Shown: piece by piece, positions 15,001-22,912 of the stretch
Numbering within the stretch: the first letter of the stretch is position 1
Layout: the number at the start of each line of letters is the position of its first letter
From: CAYULW01 sp964445815
GTDB lineage: Bacteria > Bacteroidota > Bacteroidia > Flavobacteriales_E > Vicingaceae
NCBI GenBank assembly: GCA_964445815.1
Contig: CAYULW010000004.1
Location: 124,001 to 188,000, forward strand
DNA: 64,000 bases
Reading direction: 5' to 3'
Notes under the pieces: generated by a model
Told to the model about the DNA's origin: nothing
What the model saw: the letters and a program-made list of their open reading frames with translations, nothing else
The model's database searches: none
Program-made: the position numbers and the translations under genes

Positions 15001-15723
15001 TTACACCCATCCATTCATTTTGTAATAGAGCAGGGCACAATACTCCCTAAACACCTTGATTTCATAAATCAAATAAGACCAGACATTGTATCTTAAGGAG
15101 AGATTTCCTCTTTTCTTTTTGCCCTTTTTATCTTTTTCCTTCAATTGTTCTTCATCACTTGGAATCTCAAATGTGGGAAGGCTGGATATGGCTTCAAAAC
15201 CTTGCTTCTTAAAAGTCAAGACAGCGCGGTGCATGTGTTCGGGCGAGGTAATAATCAATATTGTATCATTCTTATCCGGAATGGTGCGACTTAGTTTAAC
15301 AGCTTGACTGTATGTGTTATACCCATCCGGTTCAAAATGAATAAGATTCTCGGGAACACCATTCTTTCGAAGTTCTTCGGCCATCATTTGCAGTTGAATT
15401 AGCGAGCCGTCCTTATTTCGAGGTAAGGCAATATAAATATTGGCTTCGGGGTTATTTTTAGCAGCTTTCTGAGCAAAATAGGTTCTTATTAGACCTGAAG
15501 GTGACGGCATACCATCTCCACCTAATAGAATAATCGTCTTAATGTTTGTTTCTTGCATTAGGTCTGTTCTGCCCAATTTATGATAAGCGTAATAAGGAAT
15601 GTCGGTAAAAGCAAGTGTGAGCATAATTAAACCCAGTATGCCCAGACCATAAATGAGAAGTCGTATCAGTGTTTTAAGTTTTCCAAGACTTTTTCTCAGA
15701 AGATCTTTAAAACTCATTGCCAT
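15001..15723 (-). CDS. YdcF/ElyC/SanA family (DUF218) membrane protein
   Basis: The 240 residues have one N-terminal membrane helix at about 19-42 (LIRLLIYGLGILGLIMLTLAF) and a DUF218 alpha-beta domain: IKTIILLGGDGMPSPSGLIRT, YIALPRNKDGSL, MAEELRKNGVPENLIHFEPDGYNTYSQAVKL and ILIITSPEHMHRAVLTFKKQGF. ElyC and SanA act in envelope integrity, notably in lipid-carrier and peptidoglycan precursor metabolism, in enterobacteria. A basic insert KEKDKKGKKKRGN precedes the last segment. An ATG at 15717 is an equally possible start. It follows the carboxypeptidase-regulatory-domain gene by 16 bases on the same strand. Confidence 0.82.
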   Translation of the reverse strand: MAMSFKDLLRKSLGKLKTLIRLLIYGLGILGLIMLTLAFTDIPYYAYHKLGRTDLMQETNIKTIILLGGDGMPSPSGLIRTYFAQKAAKNNPEANIYIALPRNKDGSLIQLQMMAEELRKNGVPENLIHFEPDGYNTYSQAVKLSRTIPDKNDTILIITSPEHMHRAVLTFKKQGFEAISSLPTFEIPSDEEQLKEKDKKGKKKRGNLSLRYNVWSYLIYEIKVFREYCALLYYKMNGWV

Positions 15724-15739
15724 CTGGCTAAGATAAAGA

Positions 15740-16369
15740 TTATTCTTTCTTGCGTTTAAAATCTCCGCGTTTCCAGGCTTGGATAAACTTTGCCCAGGCT
15801 ATGGGATTAAAAATCTGAACAGGTCTATATTGACCGGCATAATACAATTGACTCATTTGTTGCTGCATTTGCCACTTGAAGTTAAGACTTCCATTCATGG
15901 GCATAGTAGCTGCCCTTTCTGCTAAAACATCGGGAGCCAAATTTTTACGGGCAATTTCCAGATCATCATCGGGGATATCTAAGCTTAAGAATGCTTCCTT
16001 GAATTGTTCAGGAGTTGGCCAAGGGTAGATGTTCACAATGTCTAATTCTACAGTATCCTTTATCATTGCTTGTATCAGAGAATATCTTTCACCTGCTAAA
16101 GAATCATCTACAATGAAATAAGATTTCTTATAGCCAACAGAAGAAAATTCTAAAGTGTCACCCGGTTTGGCAACAAAAGAGAAGTAACCGTAAAAGTCAG
16201 AAGTCGTTCCACGGTGCGTATTTTTCACCAATATGGTTGCAAAAGGTACAGGACTCAAACTATCTCTACTTACAATAACTCCTGAAAATTGAATTAAATG
16301 ATCATCTTCAATCTGCCCCAATGAGGTCAAACTAATCAGACAAAAACAAATGCTTAGAAATGATTTCAC
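15740..16369 (-). CDS. Secreted carboxypeptidase-like regulatory domain (CarboxypepD_reg-like) protein
   Basis: A 209-residue exported protein starting with GTG (16369), the only start that places the signal peptide KSFLSICFCLISLTSLGQ at the N-terminus. It contains one Ig-like CarboxypepD_reg-like domain at about 27-105, with ILVKNTHRGTTSDFYGYFSFVAKPGDTLEFSSVGYKKSYF, the same fold that begins TonB-dependent SusC-type proteins. The remainder (DVLAERAATMPMNGSLNFKWQMQQQMSQLYY) is Gln/Met-rich and is not recognised. No barrel or plug follows, so it is a stand-alone surface or periplasmic protein. It sits between the M23 peptidase and the YdcF-type gene. Confidence 0.78.
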   Translation of the reverse strand: MKSFLSICFCLISLTSLGQIEDDHLIQFSGVIVSRDSLSPVPFATILVKNTHRGTTSDFYGYFSFVAKPGDTLEFSSVGYKKSYFIVDDSLAGERYSLIQAMIKDTVELDIVNIYPWPTPEQFKEAFLSLDIPDDDLEIARKNLAPDVLAERAATMPMNGSLNFKWQMQQQMSQLYYAGQYRPVQIFNPIAWAKFIQAWKRGDFKRKKE

Positions 16370-16427
16370 TTTGTAAATGTAATAGGAAGAACAGCAATTC
16401 AGGTTTAAATTTTGTTAAAGCCGCATA

Positions 16428-18143
16428 CTATCGGTAGAAATTTATTTTATATGCATTTTTATTTCCAACTCCATCTTTGGCTGTAAACTCTAATTGATGT
16501 TTACCCGGGCTTATTTGGTCATCAAAAAAGTACGTCAACAGGTTTTTTTTAGCATCATATTCAAAAAGTACCCACTTGCCATCAATTTCACCTCTAAAAT
16601 GCTTTAGACCTGAAAAGTCATCCGTCACTTTCAACTGGATGGACCACTTTCCTTTCATATTGGCATTAGTTGAAATATTAATTGGTACAATGCGTGGTGC
16701 AACCGTATCAATGGCTATTCCATAGCCACCAAAACTTCTTGTTTTTACGCTTATGTTATCTCCTTTCCACGTACCTCCTTCTGCATATTTAGATTTTCCA
16801 TCAGTTGTGCTAAAGATTAATGCTCTTTTTCGCAAGCTATCAGGTATAGTCTCTCCTTTTATAGAAAGGGTCATGTACGAATGCAGGGGGGTATAATGTT
16901 CATGTAACCAATAGATGGGACTTAAGCTTCCCTGTATAGGATCTTCTTTTCTATATTGGAAATAAATGTCTTTATATAAACTATGGGCGGGAATTTGAAG
17001 GAACATCTCATCATTAGTAAAGCGATTATCTTCATCATGTCGAAAATATTTTAGAGCAGTTGCTCTAAATTCACTGTTTCTTTTGAGACTTGATACATCT
17101 TTTCGAATCAGTTGGAACTTTAAAGATGAGGCATTTCCATTGATGTCTATAAGCTTATATTTTACGCTGTGCAGCGAGTCATCCTTAATTTGTATGCTGC
17201 CATCATTTTTGATCTTTTCATAAATTCTTAATCTGTTGCCCGGATCAACAAAGCTTTTTTGAATCCTTCTTTTGTGCCTTATATAATGTTCGTAGTCAAT
17301 ATGACTGTTAATGTATCTTCCTTCATGGAAAGCAAATTCATTGATTTGCTGAGCAAAATAAAGCCGATGATCCAACCAGATTTCAATGCGGTGCAGCCCA
17401 TAGCTATTTCCGGTGCCGTTCATTCTATCCACACCATGAATACCAAGCCCTATCTTTCCATCTGCTTCAATAACATTTCCCTGAACAAGATGATATTGTC
17501 CATTTCTTCCCGCTGCTTTAAATCGCTTGGGAGAAAATTGCCTTGCTACATGAGCTTCTTCCGAAAGAGGGTAGACCATTAAACTATAGATATCGGGGTT
17601 GATACGGTCTTCAATATCAAAACCAAAGAAGAGAGGATTTATCGGATGCTCCGATTTTGTATCGCGAATTTCGAAGTGCAGGTGAGGACCGCCGGATCCT
17701 CCTGTGTTTCCCGAATAGGCGATGATTTCTCCTTGCTTGACTTGAAATTCAAATGGAGAAGGGAAAAGCTGTATACTAAATGATTCCTGATGATATTGCT
17801 TGGCTTTCACATGCGCCTGTATTTTATCGTTGAATTTTTTTAGATGTCCGTATACAGAAGTGTAACCATTTGGATGAGTAACGTATATGGCATTTCCATA
17901 ACCATAAGGGGATACCTTAATTCTACTGATATAGCCGTCTGCAATGGCATATACTTTTTTGCCTTCAACTCCTTGGGTTTTGATGTCTAAGCCTGCATGA
18001 AAATGATTGGATCTTAACTCACCAAAATTGCCCGATAAAAAAAGAGGAATATCTAAAGGAGAGATAAACTCATCTTGAGGGTACTGTATAGATTGGCCAA
18101 GTAGTCCATTACTGATAAAAAGCAGAAAAAGTAAATTTCGCAT
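16428..18143 (-). CDS. M23 family (LytM) metallopeptidase with C-terminal beta domains
   Basis: A secreted peptidoglycan endopeptidase of 571 residues. After the signal peptide (MRNLLFLLFISNGLLGQ) the LytM domain is at about 28-185. The zinc ligands H49 and D53 (HFHAGLD) and the H154-L-H156 motif (GGPHLHFEIRD) are complete, so it should be active rather than a degenerate regulator. The C-terminal two thirds are beta-rich without known catalytic motifs and end in an Ig-like segment (DDFSGLKHFRGEIDGKWVLFEYD ... LEFTAKDGVGNK). Proteins with this layout are common in Bacteroidota. It leads a minus-strand group with the two genes downstream. Confidence 0.9.
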   Translation of the reverse strand: MRNLLFLLFISNGLLGQSIQYPQDEFISPLDIPLFLSGNFGELRSNHFHAGLDIKTQGVEGKKVYAIADGYISRIKVSPYGYGNAIYVTHPNGYTSVYGHLKKFNDKIQAHVKAKQYHQESFSIQLFPSPFEFQVKQGEIIAYSGNTGGSGGPHLHFEIRDTKSEHPINPLFFGFDIEDRINPDIYSLMVYPLSEEAHVARQFSPKRFKAAGRNGQYHLVQGNVIEADGKIGLGIHGVDRMNGTGNSYGLHRIEIWLDHRLYFAQQINEFAFHEGRYINSHIDYEHYIRHKRRIQKSFVDPGNRLRIYEKIKNDGSIQIKDDSLHSVKYKLIDINGNASSLKFQLIRKDVSSLKRNSEFRATALKYFRHDEDNRFTNDEMFLQIPAHSLYKDIYFQYRKEDPIQGSLSPIYWLHEHYTPLHSYMTLSIKGETIPDSLRKRALIFSTTDGKSKYAEGGTWKGDNISVKTRSFGGYGIAIDTVAPRIVPINISTNANMKGKWSIQLKVTDDFSGLKHFRGEIDGKWVLFEYDAKKNLLTYFFDDQISPGKHQLEFTAKDGVGNKNAYKINFYR

Positions 18144-18226
18144 AGAAAGGGTTCAACAAAATTGATTCCAAATATGCCATAAATTCAAAATGATTGAACC
18201 GGCTTTTCTGCTATTTTTTGAACAAT

Positions 18227-18260
18227 GAATTTTTATGCACTAAAAAAAATATTAGCTTTG
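18227..18260 (+). promoter_or_regulatory. Promoter of the coiled-coil gene and zapA
   Basis: TTTG (18227-18230) and TAGCTTTG (18253-18260) match the Bacteroidota -33 and -7 elements with a 22-nt spacer. Transcription would start near 18266, inside the longer open frame, which argues for translation from the ATG at 18285. Confidence 0.6.
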
Positions 18261-18284
18261 TTATGCTGTTATTTGAGCTTTTTA

Positions 18285-18569
18285 ATGTCAGATTTTTCAT
18301 CAAGTTTTGGGCAACTGGAGAACAACATAAAGTTGTTGGTTGAGAAAAAAGTAGCATTAGAGAGGGAGTTCAAAGAACTGCAAAAAGAAAAGCAGAAAGT
18401 AGAATTAGATCTTAATGCTTTTCGATTAAAGATAGAAGAGTTGGAGGAGAAAAATAAAATTTTACGAATAGCGAGAGGAGCAAAAGAAGGGAATACTCGT
18501 GAAATTAAATTGAAGATAAATGAGATTGTGCGGGAGGTTGATAAGTGCATTGCTCAGCTAAATCAGTAA
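18285..18569 (+). CDS. Small coiled-coil protein encoded upstream of zapA
   Basis: From the ATG at 18285 the product is a 94-residue, almost entirely helical protein. A heptad-rich coiled coil covers about residues 8-60 (NIKLLVEKKVALEREFKELQKE and following), then comes the conserved tail TREIKLKINEIVREVDKCIAQL. The frame is open from 18225, but a promoter lies inside that extension, so the short start is preferred. Equivalent genes precede zapA in many Bacteroidota. The size, coiled coil and context suggest a ZapB-like partner in Z-ring organisation, which is an inference. zapA starts four bases after its stop. Confidence 0.72.
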   Translation: MSDFSSSFGQLENNIKLLVEKKVALEREFKELQKEKQKVELDLNAFRLKIEELEEKNKILRIARGAKEGNTREIKLKINEIVREVDKCIAQLNQ

Positions 18570-18573
18570 TTCA

Positions 18574-18858
18574 GTGAAGGATCTATCGATAAAAGTAAAT
18601 ATAGCTAATAGAGTATATCCATTGACGGTCAAGCAAGATGAAGAAGAGAGTATTCGTCTGGCGGCAAAAAAGATTAATGAGATGGTGAAAGAGTATGAGC
18701 AAAACTACGCGGTAAAAGACAGACAGGATCTGTTGGCCATGTGCGCTTTGCAATTTGCTTCTCAGAAAGAAGAGCTGGAGCATAAAACTTTTATTGATGA
18801 TGATGGTTTCGGAGATCGTTTAAATGAATTAAACAGATTAGTTGGAGACAGCTTATAA
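18574..18858 (+). CDS. zapA: Cell division protein ZapA
   Basis: A 94-residue FtsZ-associated protein that bundles protofilaments at mid-cell. It starts with GTG (18574). The N-terminal beta segment KVNIANRVYPLTVKQDEEESIRLAAKKINEMV matches the ZapA globular head, and the C-terminal half is a helix for dimer/tetramer coiled coil (DLLAMCALQFASQKEELEH). It follows the coiled-coil gene by four bases and precedes a structured RNA and rny, a gene order also seen with zapA and 6S RNA in other bacteria. The length is normal. Confidence 0.9.
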   Translation: MKDLSIKVNIANRVYPLTVKQDEEESIRLAAKKINEMVKEYEQNYAVKDRQDLLAMCALQFASQKEELEHKTFIDDDGFGDRLNELNRLVGDSL

Positions 18859-18890
18859 CGTTCTTTAAATATATCCCATTGGGAAACATA

Positions 18891-19101
18891 CTGCCCGTGC
18901 AAGTTTGTTTGATTTGGTAAACTCAACATTACTACTATGATGAGTTATACTTAGTGATTGGAAAAACAGGCCTTACTTATCCGTCATTTGACGGGGATTT
19001 TTTCGTTTAGAAAAGACGTTGGAAGTTTGACCGGTCCGGAGAGCTCAAATCCTTTTAATTAAGGGGTTTACTCAAACGAATGAATTTGTGCGGGTTTTTT
19101 T
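18891..19101 (+). ncRNA. ssrS: Structured RNA between zapA and rny, candidate 6S RNA
   Basis: The 258-base gap after zapA folds as one ~205-nt RNA. The ends pair over 10 positions, CCCGTGCAAG (18894-18903) with TTTGTGCGGG (19085-19094) including G-U pairs, and a seven-T run follows directly. Inside, GTTTG (18907-18911) can pair with CAAAC (19073-19077), GGTAAACTC (18916-18924) pairs with GGGTTTACT (19064-19072), and an apical hairpin CCGTC-ATTT-GACGG lies at 18981-18994. A long rod with a closing helix, the size and the position next to zapA fit 6S RNA, which binds RNA polymerase holoenzyme. I recall 6S RNA in this location in Bacteroidota. The 5' end is approximate. The apical hairpin followed by TTTTTT could alternatively terminate a shorter RNA. 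Confidence 0.68.
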
Positions 19102-19116
19102 ATTTAACTATTTAAG

Positions 19117-20658
19117 ATGGACATTATTAGTATATTAATTGGATTAGGAATTGGTGCAGCAGCAGGAGCTCTTGTGGTTTATTTTATTTCAAAAAGCGCC
19201 AATGTGAAACAGGCAGCAGCCATTATTGAAGAGGCCAAATCTGAGGCTGAAGTGATAAAGAAGGATAAGATACTTCAGGCAAAGGAAAAGTTTTTGCAAT
19301 TGAAAGAGGAGCATGAAAAAGCGATTGCTAATCGTGAGCGTAAAATGGGCGATGCAGAAAACAGAATTAAGCAGAAAGAGAGCTCTTTGAATAACAAACT
19401 GCATGAAAACAACAAGAGAGAAAAAGACTTAAAATCTCAGCAAGGCAGTTTAAACAAGCGTTTAGAGATCAACGAGCAGAAACAAGCGGAGTTGGACAAA
19501 ACACTGAGAAAGCAAATTGAACTTCTGGAGAAGGCATCGGGTGTTTCTAAAGATGATGCAAAAGAGCAGTTGGTCGAGGTCTTAAAAGAAGAGGCGAAAA
19601 CAGAAGCAATGGCTCACATTAAAGATACCATTGAAGAGGCCAAGATCAATGCCAATAAGGAAGCTAGGAAAATTGTTATTCAGACCATACAAAGAGTCGC
19701 CACAGAACAAGCCATAGAAAACTCGGTCTCGGTGTTCAATATTGAATCTGATGACATGAAAGGTCGAATCATAGGACGTGAAGGTAGAAATATCAGAGCC
19801 TTGGAAGCAGCGACAGGTGTAGAAATAATTGTAGATGATACGCCTGAAGCAATCATTCTTTCGTGTTTTGATCCGATTCGTAGAGAAACGGCCAGATTGG
19901 CATTGCACCAATTGGTCACTGATGGCAGAATACATCCGGCAAGAATTGAGGAAGTGGTGCGAAAAACAAAGAAACACCTGGAAGATGAAATTATAGACAC
20001 CGGAAAGAAGACCTGTATCGATTTGGGAATTCATGGTCTGCATCCTGAGTTGATCAGAATGGTTGGTCGAATGAAATACCGTTCCTCTTATGGGCAAAAC
20101 CTACTTCAACACTCTAGAGAGGTGGCCAATTTATGTGCCACAATGGCTGCTGAGTTGGGCTTAAACGTGAAAATGGCAAAGAGAGCTGGGTTGTTGCACG
20201 ATATTGGTAAAGTACCGGATGACGAACCGGAATTGCCACACGCCATCTTAGGTATGAAACTGGCAGAGAAATTCAAAGAAAAATCGGAAGTCTGTAATGC
20301 CATTGGTGCGCACCATGATGAAATTGAAATGAGTTCTTTGATCTCTCCGATTGTACAGGTATGTGATGCTGTTTCAGGAGCGCGCCCCGGAGCAAGAAGA
20401 GAAATTGTAGAGTCTTACATCAACAGAATTAAAGAGCTGGAGTCACTCGGCATGTCTCATCAAGGTGTTGAGAAGGCCTATGCGATTCAGGCGGGTAGAG
20501 AATTAAGAGTGATTGTTCAAAGTGAAAAGATTTCAGATGAAGCAGCCGATAAAATCTCATTCGATATTGCTCAAAAAATTCAAACCGAAATGACCTATCC
20601 CGGACAAGTGAAAGTGACCGTGATTAGAGAGAAAAGAGCAGTTAACTACGCGAAGTAG
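19117..20658 (+). CDS. rny: Ribonuclease Y
   Basis: A membrane-bound endoribonuclease that initiates mRNA decay. The 513 residues show an N-terminal membrane anchor (2-24, IISILIGLGIGAAAGALVVYFI), a long coiled coil to about 190, a KH RNA-binding domain with GREGRN at 220-225, and an HD phosphohydrolase domain with H332 (LLQHSREVA) and H361-D362 (LLHDIGK). All metal-site residues are present. It follows the 6S-like RNA by 15 bases. Its stop is followed by a large folded inverted repeat rather than a simple terminator. The length matches the family (about 520). Confidence 0.96.
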   Translation: MDIISILIGLGIGAAAGALVVYFISKSANVKQAAAIIEEAKSEAEVIKKDKILQAKEKFLQLKEEHEKAIANRERKMGDAENRIKQKESSLNNKLHENNKREKDLKSQQGSLNKRLEINEQKQAELDKTLRKQIELLEKASGVSKDDAKEQLVEVLKEEAKTEAMAHIKDTIEEAKINANKEARKIVIQTIQRVATEQAIENSVSVFNIESDDMKGRIIGREGRNIRALEAATGVEIIVDDTPEAIILSCFDPIRRETARLALHQLVTDGRIHPARIEEVVRKTKKHLEDEIIDTGKKTCIDLGIHGLHPELIRMVGRMKYRSSYGQNLLQHSREVANLCATMAAELGLNVKMAKRAGLLHDIGKVPDDEPELPHAILGMKLAEKFKEKSEVCNAIGAHHDEIEMSSLISPIVQVCDAVSGARPGARREIVESYINRIKELESLGMSHQGVEKAYAIQAGRELRVIVQSEKISDEAADKISFDIAQKIQTEMTYPGQVKVTVIREKRAVNYAK

Positions 20659-20690
20659 AAGAGGCAGCTATTCTTTGAAATTAAAAGCCC

Positions 20691-20856
20691 TATTTAAATC
20701 AAAGCTGTACACTGAGTGATTGCCTGTTTATTTCGATACATTTTGTCGGGGCTCTGAGTATCCGCCGTTCGGTGAATGTATCGAAGAGCCCGGCAAAACA
20801 TTCAATGGACAGGCAATTGTATCGAAGTGTATAGCTTTGAGAAAATATTTTAAATA
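20691..20856. repeat. Folded ~166-bp imperfect inverted repeat element
   Basis: The gap between rny and the convergent GNAT-type gene is a nested inverted repeat. The outer arms are TATTTAAA (20691-20698) with TTTAAATA (20849-20856), then AAAGCTGTACACT with AGTGTATAGCTTT. The middle arms are ATTGCCTGT with ACAGGCAAT. The inner stem is TTTTGTCGGGGCTC (20741-20754) with GAGCCCGGCAAAA (20786-20798), whose loop holds CCGTTCGG. TATCGAA or its complement occurs three times (around 20732, 20779 and 20820). The whole would fold as one branched hairpin. It resembles dispersed intergenic repeats or miniature inverted-repeat elements seen in flavobacterial genomes, and may also act as a terminator. Confidence 0.75.
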
Positions 20857-20872
20857 GATGTGCTTTCGGCTT

Positions 20873-21829
20873 TTACGGCTTCAAACTTTTTAAAACTTGA
20901 AAGGCCTTAGAGTCTTTTTTTGATATTCTGCTAAAACGGATTAATTCTCCTCCAAATCCCCGGAGATACTTTTCTATGCTGGGAATGCTGCTTCCTTCAA
21001 AATTGTAATGTGAAAGGCCATTGGACTTACTTTTCTTAATGGCTTCCCATTGAAGCAATGACATTGCACCTGAAGTACTAAATTGGCTTGAAGAACCGCC
21101 TATAAGATAATAAGCCTGCCGATTGTCGAATATGCAAAGTAAGGCCGCATGCAAGTTTTGATTTTCATCAACTGCTTCTAGTGTATACCCACAATTGTAC
21201 TTTTCGATGTAAACGGCAATGCGTCTAAAAATATCATCGTCATCAATTGGAGAGCTTAGCTTTTGAGATTTAAAACTCTCTTCAAAACATGCTTTAATAT
21301 TAATAGCATTAGACTTTTGAACCTTCAGTGTTTTTTCTGCCTTTTTAATTTGTTTCCTGATATTGTCTCTAAAGTTTAGCCATAAGTCTTCTTCGCTTTT
21401 TGTCAAATCAAGCAGGTAGGTATAGCGCGGTTCATCTTTAAATCCTTCCCAGGTGAATGGTAGACTGTTTTTATGATTCAAGTGAAAGTTTTGTTCTAGC
21501 TCAGCGAATTCAGGTAACTGATCAATTAATGCTTTCAGCGTTTTGTTTTCATGCCCTACCTTAGTACTTGGCTTTTGTCCTTCAGGATAGCTTAGAAAAG
21601 CGCCGGAGTAGGGTGTAAAATGGGGTTGACAGAGGAGTTTAAATGGTCCTTTTCTACGAACAAAAAACGGCCATATGGCACTGACCTGATTTTGATTGTG
21701 AACAACAACACAGTCCCAATTTTTCTCAATCACCTCATTCCACCACTCATAATGCAGTGAAAACGGCAATTGATCTTTATTCAATTTGGAAAATTGTTGA
21801 TAGAGTTCTTTTGTATCTTCCATGCCCAT
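20873..21829 (-). CDS. FemAB/GNAT-like acyltransferase (BioF2-like acetyltransferase domain)
   Basis: A 318-residue cytoplasmic protein with the double GNAT layout of FemABX-like enzymes. The N-terminal half has FSLHYEWWNEVIEKNWDCVVVHNQNQVSAIWPFFVRRKG. The C-terminal half has LHAALLCIFDNRQAYYLIGGSSSQFSTSGAMSLLQWEAIKKSKSNGLSHYNFEGSSIPSIEKYLRGFGGEL, the typical 'YLIGGSS ... FEGS ... FKRGFGG' acyl-acceptor block. FemAB enzymes transfer aminoacyl groups. The BioF2-like clade also N-acylates small molecules or lipids. I use the ATG at 21829. A TTG at 21832 and an ATG at 21823 are alternatives. No neighbour points to a substrate. Confidence 0.78.
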   Translation of the reverse strand: MGMEDTKELYQQFSKLNKDQLPFSLHYEWWNEVIEKNWDCVVVHNQNQVSAIWPFFVRRKGPFKLLCQPHFTPYSGAFLSYPEGQKPSTKVGHENKTLKALIDQLPEFAELEQNFHLNHKNSLPFTWEGFKDEPRYTYLLDLTKSEEDLWLNFRDNIRKQIKKAEKTLKVQKSNAINIKACFEESFKSQKLSSPIDDDDIFRRIAVYIEKYNCGYTLEAVDENQNLHAALLCIFDNRQAYYLIGGSSSQFSTSGAMSLLQWEAIKKSKSNGLSHYNFEGSSIPSIEKYLRGFGGELIRFSRISKKDSKAFQVLKSLKP

Positions 21830-21891
21830 CAATACAAATATGAATAATTATATTGATAACGTTAAAAACTTAGTTTCTTTGTAAAAAAAAC

Positions 21892-22362
21892 ATGTGGCAG
21901 AGAATTCAAACCTTATTCTTATCTATAGCGATACTCTTTAATATCGCCATCTTTTTTACAGATATTGCGACTTTTAATTTCAATGAGCAAGTTCTTTCAT
22001 TTGGTATCTATGGCCTCAATACAGACAATGTAGAACTGATCCATGCCCCCATTTACTGGCTGGCTGTACTTTGTACTGCATCCATCTTATTGAGTTTGAT
22101 TATCATTTTTAATTACAAAAAGAGGAACCTTCAGATAAAAATCGCACAAGCGAATCTATTGGTTCATCTCGGTTTTATTGTCGGCTTGTTTTTTGCGCTT
22201 GAAAATGCAGTGGAGATGCTTTCTGAACAAGGTTTAAAAATGATACCGGATTACGGACTTGGTGCCTATCTTTCTTTGATTCCTCTGATATTTATCTTTC
22301 TCGCCATCAGAAATATTAAAAAAGATGAGGCTTTAGTCAGAGCTGCTGATCGAATCAGGTAG
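21892..22362 (+). CDS. DUF4293 family membrane protein
   Basis: A 156-residue inner-membrane protein that begins with the family hallmark MWQRIQTLFL. It has four predicted helices at about 6-25, 50-75, 83-103 and 115-137, with a short basic loop (NYKKRNLQIKIAQAN). DUF4293 is restricted to Bacteroidota and has no assigned function. The last eight bases overlap the end of the convergent phosphodiesterase gene. There is no signal beyond the first helix. Confidence 0.88.
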   Translation: MWQRIQTLFLSIAILFNIAIFFTDIATFNFNEQVLSFGIYGLNTDNVELIHAPIYWLAVLCTASILLSLIIIFNYKKRNLQIKIAQANLLVHLGFIVGLFFALENAVEMLSEQGLKMIPDYGLGAYLSLIPLIFIFLAIRNIKKDEALVRAADRIR

Positions 22363-22855
22363 TTCGCGGACCGAGTTCGATCACCTCTAAGTTTTGAACC
22401 TTTCCCTGCTCCAATTCAAAACGCATTAGGGTCATTACTTTGTGAAACCCTTGTTTTCCGGCGGCCCCCGGATTTAAGTGAAGCAGACCAAGTTCTTTGT
22501 CGGGAATGGCCTTAAGAATGTGTGAATGTCCGCAGATAAACAGCTGAGATGGATGTTCTAAAAGCATGGACTTTATTCGGGTAGTGTATTTCGGTGGATA
22601 GGCACCTATATGAGTCATCCATACATTTACGCCCTCACATTGAAATCTTAAGTCCTTCTGAAACTGCTTTCTGATGTCAGTGCCATCAATGTTTCCATAT
22701 ACGGCTTTGAGTGGTTTTAAACTGGCTAATTCATCACTAATATCTGTCGTTCCTATATCACCTGCATGCCATATTTCGTCCACCTCACTAAAGTGGTACT
22801 TCACTCTTGGATGCAGATAGCCATGTGTGTCTGAAATGAGTCCGATTTTTTTCAC
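22355..22855 (-). CDS. YfcE/MJ0936-type metallophosphoesterase
   Basis: A 166-residue calcineurin-like phosphodiesterase with a complete dinuclear metal site: D9 and H11 (ISDTHG), D33 (HAGDIG), N55 (YGNID), then MTHIG and CGHSH. The compact size and lack of extra domains match the YfcE group, active on simple phosphodiesters in vitro with unclear cellular substrates. It starts with GTG at 22855, four bases after a TACTTTTA that resembles a -7 box. It is divergent from aroB and convergent with the DUF4293 gene. Confidence 0.9.
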   Translation of the reverse strand: MKKIGLISDTHGYLHPRVKYHFSEVDEIWHAGDIGTTDISDELASLKPLKAVYGNIDGTDIRKQFQKDLRFQCEGVNVWMTHIGAYPPKYTTRIKSMLLEHPSQLFICGHSHILKAIPDKELGLLHLNPGAAGKQGFHKVMTLMRFELEQGKVQNLEVIELGPRTT

Positions 22856-22912
22856 GTTCTAAAAGTATTAATGTCTGTTCAGATAAAATAGTCCTCGTAA
22901 TTTAGTGGATTG

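Noticed and set aside
18225..18284. Upstream in-frame start of the coiled-coil gene
   Set aside because: A TTTG-N22-TAGCTTTG promoter lies inside this stretch, so it is probably not translated.
18874..18884. TCCC-ATT-GGGA hairpin after zapA as a terminator
   Set aside because: The stem has only four pairs and is followed by AACATA rather than a T run.
19582..20097. 171-residue minus-strand ORF inside rny
   Set aside because: It is the reverse-complement shadow of the rny coding strand, rich in Cys/Phe/Tyr with no domain, while the sense frame has full catalytic motifs.
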